Part shown: positions 20,772 through 25,477 of the stretch, piece after piece | Position numbering within the stretch: position 1 is the stretch's first letter | How the letters are laid out: each line of letters opens with the position of its first letter | Assembly: GCA_964630925.1 (NCBI GenBank) | Contig: CAZVZK010000148.1 | Span: forward strand, 1 to 25,477 | Origin: RGDT01 sp964630925 | GTDB taxonomy: Bacteria > Planctomycetota > Planctomycetia > Gemmatales > Gemmataceae | Direction: 5' to 3' | DNA: 25,477 nucleotides | Made by a program: the position numbers and the translations under genes | Notes under the pieces: model-generated | Databases searched by the model: none | Told to the model about the DNA's origin: nothing | Seen by the model: only the letters and a program-made list of their open reading frames with translations

Positions 20772-23700
20772 TCACCGCCCCGGCAGCTTCAGGATGATCC
20801 CCTGATGCACGTCCGACTCCGGCCGGATGCTCCCGCCGGTGCCGATGGCCGCCGTCTTCTCGTCCGGCGACAGGTTCAGCGCGAAGATCGTGCCCGCGTT
20901 GATCTCCTGCCCCGAGACCAGCTTGCCCGTCCCCGCCTCCCACACGCTCAGGTAGCCGCGGAGCTTCGGCGCCGCCCCCGCCGCCACGATGTGCTTGCCG
21001 TCCGAGGTCCACTTCAAGGCGTACACCCAGCCGGGGTGCGACACCCCCTTGAACGCCGGATTCGCCATCTGCCGCACCAGCTTGCCGTCGGCCACGTTCC
21101 ACACCTTGATCGTCTGGTCCATCCCGCCCGACGCCACCATCTTCCCGTCCGGGCTGAGGCAGACCGCCAGCACCGAGTCCGAATGCCCGTCCGGGGCCTC
21201 CTTCTCCTTGAACGCCTTGAACTCCTTCAGCAGCTTGGCCCCCACAAGGTCGAACACCTTCGCCGACCCGTCGGCGCTGCCCGACACGCCCGTCTTGCCG
21301 TCCGGGCTGATCGCCACGCCGTAGATGCCCTGAGGCACCATCATCACCGCCGCGTGGGCGTCGATCTGCTTGAGCAAAGCCCCCTTGGCCACGTCGAACG
21401 TCCGCAGCTTGCCGTCGCCGCAGCCCGTCAGCAGCACCTTGCCCTCGCGGTCGAACGCCAGGGCGTTGACGCTGTTCGGGTGCGGCAGCGACTTCGTCGG
21501 CGCGTCCGCCGCCAGCTTCCACCCCTTCACCGTCTTGTCCGCGCCCGCGCTCCAGAACGCCCCGCCCTCCTTGGTGAAGGCGACACTCACCGCGTCGGTG
21601 CCGTGCGTGAACGACTGGGCCACCTTCCCGAAGCCCTCCGGCTTCTCCATGCCCGGCGTGTACTGCACGTCGACGGCGGCGATCATGCCGTTGGACAGCG
21701 CCGCCAGCACCGCCCGGTTGTCCGGGCTGTAGGCGATGGCACGCGGCGCTGCCAGCAGAGGCAGCGCCGCGATCTCCTTGCCCTCGCCGCTCGTGAACAG
21801 CCGCAGCCGGTTGTCCGACCCCGCCGCCGCCACGAACGCCTCGCTCTTGCTGATCGCCGCCGCGATCACCGCCTTGTCCCCGCACGGGTACTCCTTCTCC
21901 AGCCCGCCGGCCGTGCCGTTGAAGCGGCGGACCTTGCCGTCGGCCCCGGCCACGCACACGAACGCCCCTGTCGCCGACACCGCCAGCGACCGCGCCGCCG
22001 CCCCCACGGGCACGATGCGCGCCAGCGGCACCGTCTGGGCCAGCGCCTGCTTGTCGTCTCCCGCCGTGTACGCCTGCGTCGGCGTCGTCGGGTGCCACGC
22101 CACGGCGCTCACCGGGCCGTCGTGCAGGAACGCCATCGCCTCGCGCTTCGCCGCCAGGTCCCACACCCGCGCCCGCCCGTCCGCCCCCGCCGTCAACAGG
22201 CGCGTCTTGTCGCCGTTGAACGCCAAGCCCGACAGGGCCGCCGCCGCCTCGTACTCGCCCGCCGGCTTGGCGTCGGCCGCCGTCCACAGCAGGGCCTTCT
22301 TACCCGCCGTCGCCGCCACGAGCTGCCCGTCACGCGACCACGCGATGCCGGCCGCCGCCTCGGCCAGCGGCCCGAACGTCCGCTCGGCCTTCAGCGTCGT
22401 CAGGTTCCACAGCGTGACCGCCTTGTCGGCCCCCGCCGTCAGTAGCGTCGTCCCCGCCGGCGCGTACGCCAGCGCCGAAACCCCGCCCTTGTGCGCCTCT
22501 ATGGCCGACTGCACGGCCACGTCGATGAGCTGCACCTTTCCGTCCTCGCCCGCCGTCATCAGGGTGCGGTTGTCGGCCTGCCAACCGAGGACCGCCGCCG
22601 TCATCACCTCACTCTCGCCGAACTTCACCAGCGAATACCCGCTGACGGCGTCGAAGACGTGGACGTGATGCCCCTTACCAGCCGGCACGCTCACCGCCAG
22701 GCGCGTGGCGTTCGGCGACAGGGCCACCCCGGCCGCGGCGGCGGGCAGCTTGATCTCCTTGAGGGCCGCCGCCTTGCCGGCCTCCCACACGCGGGCGAAC
22801 CCGTCGGCCCCCACGGTGGCGAATTTCGACCCGTCCGCCGTGGCCGAGAGGCCGCTGATCGCGCCCGTGTGGGCCTTCAGCGGAGGGCCGGCCTTGCCGT
22901 CACCGGGGGCGATGGTCAGGACGGTGCCGTCGCCGCACGCCGCGTAGATGCCGCGTGTGGTGTTCACCGCCTGGGCCACCGGGCCGCCGGCCCGCGCCTG
23001 CCAGACCAGCGACACGGGACGCACGCGCGCCGTCTTGTCCGCCCCGCCGCTGACCAGCACCCGCCCCTCGGACGCGAACGCCACGCAATGCACCGGCCCA
23101 TCGTGCGGCAGGATCTCCATCAGGCGGTTCTCGCCGTCATAGGCGAGGGCCTTGCCGTCGTCGCCGGCCACCGCCAGACGCTTGCCGTCGGTGCTGTACG
23201 CCAGCCCCTTCACGCCCGCCGGCGTCGTGAACTTCCCAAGCTCCTTGCCGTCGAGCGCGAAGATCTGCACCACCTTACCGCCGCCCACCGCCACGGCGCT
23301 GGCGTCGGGCCGGACGGCCATCGCCGTCACCGGCCCGGCCGCCTTCCACGTCTTCGCCGCCCCGCCGGCCAGCGGGTGGCTGGCGACGGTGCCGTCCTCG
23401 TGGCCGATCAACGCCACGTCGCCCTTCGTCGGCAGCAACAGCGCCGTCACGCCCGACTTCGGCCCGGCATACGCCTTCATCTCCTTGCCCGTGGCGATCT
23501 CGAGCTGCCTCGCCGAGCCGTCGGCGAAGCCGGCGATCACGCCCTTGCCGTCCGCCGGCAGGCCGACGGCCCGCACCGCCCCCGGCAGGCCCGTCAGCTT
23601 GCGGACCTCCTTCATCGACGCCGACTCCCACACGAACACGGACCCGTCGGCGGCCCCCGCCGCCAGGCGTCCGCCGTCGCGCGACCACGCCACGCACGCC

Positions 23701-25322
23701 ACGGACATCGTCGGCCCGGCGTAGGTGCGTTCGAGCTTCCCCGTCGCCATCGTCCACAGCCGCACCTGCCGGTCGTCGCAGGCGGTGGCCAGACGCGCCC
23801 CGTCGGGGCTGACCGCCACGGCCAGGACGGCCCCGGCGTGCGCGAGCGTCTCCTTGCCCGTGCCCGCGGCCGGCTGCCACAGCTTCACGCTGCCGTCGCC
23901 CGACGCCGAGATGACCCGCTCGCCGACGGGGATGAGCGTGGTCACCGGCCCCTCATGCGCCCCGATCACCGCCGCCGTGTCGGCCTTGGCGCTCCAGACG
24001 CGGATGGTGCCGTCGTCGCCCGCCGAGATCGGCGTCTTGCCGTCCGCGGCGATGGCGATGGCCCGCACCGTCCCCGGATGGCCAAGGAGCTGACGCTCCT
24101 GCCCGCCCTCGATCTTGAACAGCCGGACCGCCTTGTCGGTGCCGGCGGCCGCGACGCGCTTACCGTCGGGCAGCAGGACGGCGCAGGTGAGGCCCGCCGC
24201 CGTGGCGAGCTGGCGCGTCGGGTTGATCGGCAGCGCCCACAGACGCACCACGCCGTCCTTGCCGCAGGTGGCGAGCTGCGTCCCGGCGGGGCTGATGGCC
24301 ACGCCCGAGACGCCGCCCTCGTGGGCCGGCAGACGCATCGGCTTGGCCGCCGGCTCCTTGGCCTTCCACAGGAGCACGTCACGCCCCGGCGTCCCCGCGG
24401 CCACGAAGCCGCCGCCGAGGGCCGCGCCGGTGAGATCCACATCCGAGGCGAAGGTGCCCTTGGCGCTCGCGTCGGTGAGCGACGCGAGGACCACCGACTT
24501 GCCGGCCACGAGCGCGAGGTTCGTCCCGTCGGTGGCGAACGACTTCACCGCCATGCCGGCGTTGGGCAGCGCCTTGGGCGCGGCGGGCGGCATGGTCCAG
24601 AATTTGAGCGTGCCGTCGGCCCCGGCGGTGTAGGCGAGGGCCTGCGTAGGGTGGAACCCGGCGCCGACGCCCTCGCCGGGGTGGGCGGCGTACCGGGACA
24701 GGAGCTTGCTATCGGCGGTGTTCCAGATGCGGACGACGCCGTCGGCGGACAGGGCGGACAGCGTCTGCCCGTTGCCACTGAACGCCAGGGATCGCACGGC
24801 CCCGGCGGCGCCGGGCAATTCACCGAGGAGCTTGCCGTCGGCGGTGTTGTAGAAGCGGACCTTGCCGTCGGCCCCGCCGGCGGCGACGCGAGACCCGTCG
24901 GGGCTGACGGCGGCCGCAGTGGCGTCGGCGGGCTGGCCGAGGGCCATCTGGTGCCTGGTCGTGGGCATGTCCCAGAACTTGACCGTGTTGTCGGCGCTGG
25001 CGGTGGCGAACGACGCCCCGTCGGGGTGGACGGCGGCGGCGAGGACGATCTGCGTGTGGGTGGTCGGCCCGGAGCCGAACGCCTTGATCTCCTTGCCGGA
25101 GGCTGCGTCCCACACCTTGACGGAAGGGTCGCCGCTGGTGGTGACGATCATCTTGCCGTCGGGCGAGAAGGCGACGCCGAAGACGTTCTCCTTGTGCCCC
25201 TTGAGGAGGAGGACGAGGCCGGGGATCTTCTCATCGGCCTGGGCCGGCAGGAAGGGGGCCGTAATGGTGGCGATGAGGAGGAAGAGGGCGGCGGCGAGGG
25301 GGCCGGCGGGACGCGGACACAT
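20772..25322 (-). CDS. Giant secreted WD40-repeat protein
   Basis: A 1516-aa protein built almost wholly of WD40 repeats. A signal peptide is at the start (MCPRPAGPLAAALFLLIATITAPFLPAQADEK). By eye I count about 35 blades, each ending in a form of VKVWD, VRLWT, VRIWN or a degenerate version such as VQIFA, and starting with units such as GHKENVFGVAFSPDG and GPVSAVAWHP; 35 would make five seven-bladed propellers. Such proteins are scaffolds for protein interactions; the signal peptide places it outside the cytoplasm. The start at 25322 is supported by GGAGG 8 bases upstream and the signal peptide; the frame is open to 25436 but that part is not signal-like. The 57-aa membrane gene follows. Confidence 0.93.
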   Translation of the reverse strand: MCPRPAGPLAAALFLLIATITAPFLPAQADEKIPGLVLLLKGHKENVFGVAFSPDGKMIVTTSGDPSVKVWDAASGKEIKAFGSGPTTHTQIVLAAAVHPDGASFATASADNTVKFWDMPTTRHQMALGQPADATAAAVSPDGSRVAAGGADGKVRFYNTADGKLLGELPGAAGAVRSLAFSGNGQTLSALSADGVVRIWNTADSKLLSRYAAHPGEGVGAGFHPTQALAYTAGADGTLKFWTMPPAAPKALPNAGMAVKSFATDGTNLALVAGKSVVLASLTDASAKGTFASDVDLTGAALGGGFVAAGTPGRDVLLWKAKEPAAKPMRLPAHEGGVSGVAISPAGTQLATCGKDGVVRLWALPINPTRQLATAAGLTCAVLLPDGKRVAAAGTDKAVRLFKIEGGQERQLLGHPGTVRAIAIAADGKTPISAGDDGTIRVWSAKADTAAVIGAHEGPVTTLIPVGERVISASGDGSVKLWQPAAGTGKETLAHAGAVLAVAVSPDGARLATACDDRQVRLWTMATGKLERTYAGPTMSVACVAWSRDGGRLAAGAADGSVFVWESASMKEVRKLTGLPGAVRAVGLPADGKGVIAGFADGSARQLEIATGKEMKAYAGPKSGVTALLLPTKGDVALIGHEDGTVASHPLAGGAAKTWKAAGPVTAMAVRPDASAVAVGGGKVVQIFALDGKELGKFTTPAGVKGLAYSTDGKRLAVAGDDGKALAYDGENRLMEILPHDGPVHCVAFASEGRVLVSGGADKTARVRPVSLVWQARAGGPVAQAVNTTRGIYAACGDGTVLTIAPGDGKAGPPLKAHTGAISGLSATADGSKFATVGADGFARVWEAGKAAALKEIKLPAAAAGVALSPNATRLAVSVPAGKGHHVHVFDAVSGYSLVKFGESEVMTAAVLGWQADNRTLMTAGEDGKVQLIDVAVQSAIEAHKGGVSALAYAPAGTTLLTAGADKAVTLWNLTTLKAERTFGPLAEAAAGIAWSRDGQLVAATAGKKALLWTAADAKPAGEYEAAAALSGLAFNGDKTRLLTAGADGRARVWDLAAKREAMAFLHDGPVSAVAWHPTTPTQAYTAGDDKQALAQTVPLARIVPVGAAARSLAVSATGAFVCVAGADGKVRRFNGTAGGLEKEYPCGDKAVIAAAISKSEAFVAAAGSDNRLRLFTSGEGKEIAALPLLAAPRAIAYSPDNRAVLAALSNGMIAAVDVQYTPGMEKPEGFGKVAQSFTHGTDAVSVAFTKEGGAFWSAGADKTVKGWKLAADAPTKSLPHPNSVNALAFDREGKVLLTGCGDGKLRTFDVAKGALLKQIDAHAAVMMVPQGIYGVAISPDGKTGVSGSADGSAKVFDLVGAKLLKEFKAFKEKEAPDGHSDSVLAVCLSPDGKMVASGGMDQTIKVWNVADGKLVRQMANPAFKGVSHPGWVYALKWTSDGKHIVAAGAAPKLRGYLSVWEAGTGKLVSGQEINAGTIFALNLSPDEKTAAIGTGGSIRPESDVHQGIILKLPGR

Positions 25323-25377
25323 GAGGAGAGCCTCCGGGAGGCGCGAGGGTGGGAGAGGCGAAGGGGCAAGTGAGGGG

Positions 25378-25383
25378 ATTGTA
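25378..25383 (-). promoter_or_regulatory. Candidate -10 box of the WD40 gene
   Basis: TACAAT on the minus strand (25383-25378) matches the -10 consensus in 5 of 6 and lies about 55 bases before the start. No good -35 box is at the proper spacing, so the call is tentative. Confidence 0.4.
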
Positions 25384-25477
25384 TGGCCGGGGCGTCGGCG
25401 TGGATCGGCGAGCCGCTGGAGGGTGTTGAACGACAATAGGAATGTCCGGTCTTAGAGCGGTAGAAATGTCCTCCCTG

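Noticed and set aside
22491..25373. A 960-aa plus-strand open frame opposite the WD40 gene
   Set aside because: Arg/Gly/His-rich translation without domains, mirroring the GC-rich WD40 codons; typical antisense shadow.
1..25477. CRISPR arrays, tRNA and rRNA genes
   Set aside because: No regularly spaced direct repeats, cloverleaf-like segments or rRNA landmarks were seen in reading the intergenic regions.

Overview
The window is GC-rich bacterial DNA and reads as a member of the Planctomycetota, most likely a Gemmataceae-type genome. The support is two DUF1501 proteins with twin-arginine starts, a giant secreted WD40 protein, a planctomycete-style Ser/Thr kinase (GRGGMGVVYEA motif) fused to a caspase-like domain, a Uma2-family protein and a class C beta-lactamase-like serine hydrolase. 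The assignment is from gene content only. I see no rRNA, tRNA, CRISPR array, transposase or phage genes.

Layout. (1) 42-5203, minus strand: a pRiA4b ORF-3-like protein, then a caspase/pseudokinase/kinase fusion, then a 246-aa protein that weakly resembles the nitrilase fold; the last two are 14 bp apart. (2) 5391-6413, plus: a GYF-like multi-pass membrane protein that runs stop-to-stop into a minus-strand MazF-type toxin-antitoxin pair (6414-6948). (3) 7030-8301, minus: DUF1501 protein followed by a 16-bp hairpin. (4) 8513-13203, minus: a tightly coupled five-gene phosphonate catabolism operon, in transcription order DUF5690/MFS-like transporter, TIGR03366-type alcohol dehydrogenase, PhnZ-like HD oxygenase, TIGR03364-type FAD oxidoreductase, PhnX-like HAD hydrolase. 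(5) 13204-13852: a gap with no convincing gene. (6) 13853-15524, plus: second DUF1501 protein and a small Trm112-like protein. (7) 15541-17404, plus: rpmI-rplT-pheS behind a clear promoter and a hairpin-plus-U-tract leader. (8) 17406-18119, minus: Uma2-family protein with a good promoter. (9) 18235-20435, plus: serine hydrolase and lactonase-like beta-propeller, 2 bp apart. (10) 20576-25322, minus: a 1516-aa secreted WD40 protein with about 35 blades and, 22 bp downstream, a 57-aa membrane protein.

How genes work together. The phosphonate operon would import an (amino)phosphonate through the MFS-like protein. One branch would oxidise it with the FAD enzyme to phosphonoacetaldehyde, which the HAD enzyme would split to acetaldehyde and phosphate. 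In another branch the PhnZ-like oxygenase would cleave a hydroxylated aminophosphonate. No phnY, phnW or PhnCDE ABC transporter is in view. The ribosomal operon carries candidate attenuator hairpins before rpmI and between rplT and pheS.

The most unusual items are the caspase plus EF-hand plus pseudokinase plus active kinase fusion with its small partner, the DUF5690 transporter leading a phosphonate operon, and the 57-aa membrane protein behind the five-propeller WD40 giant.
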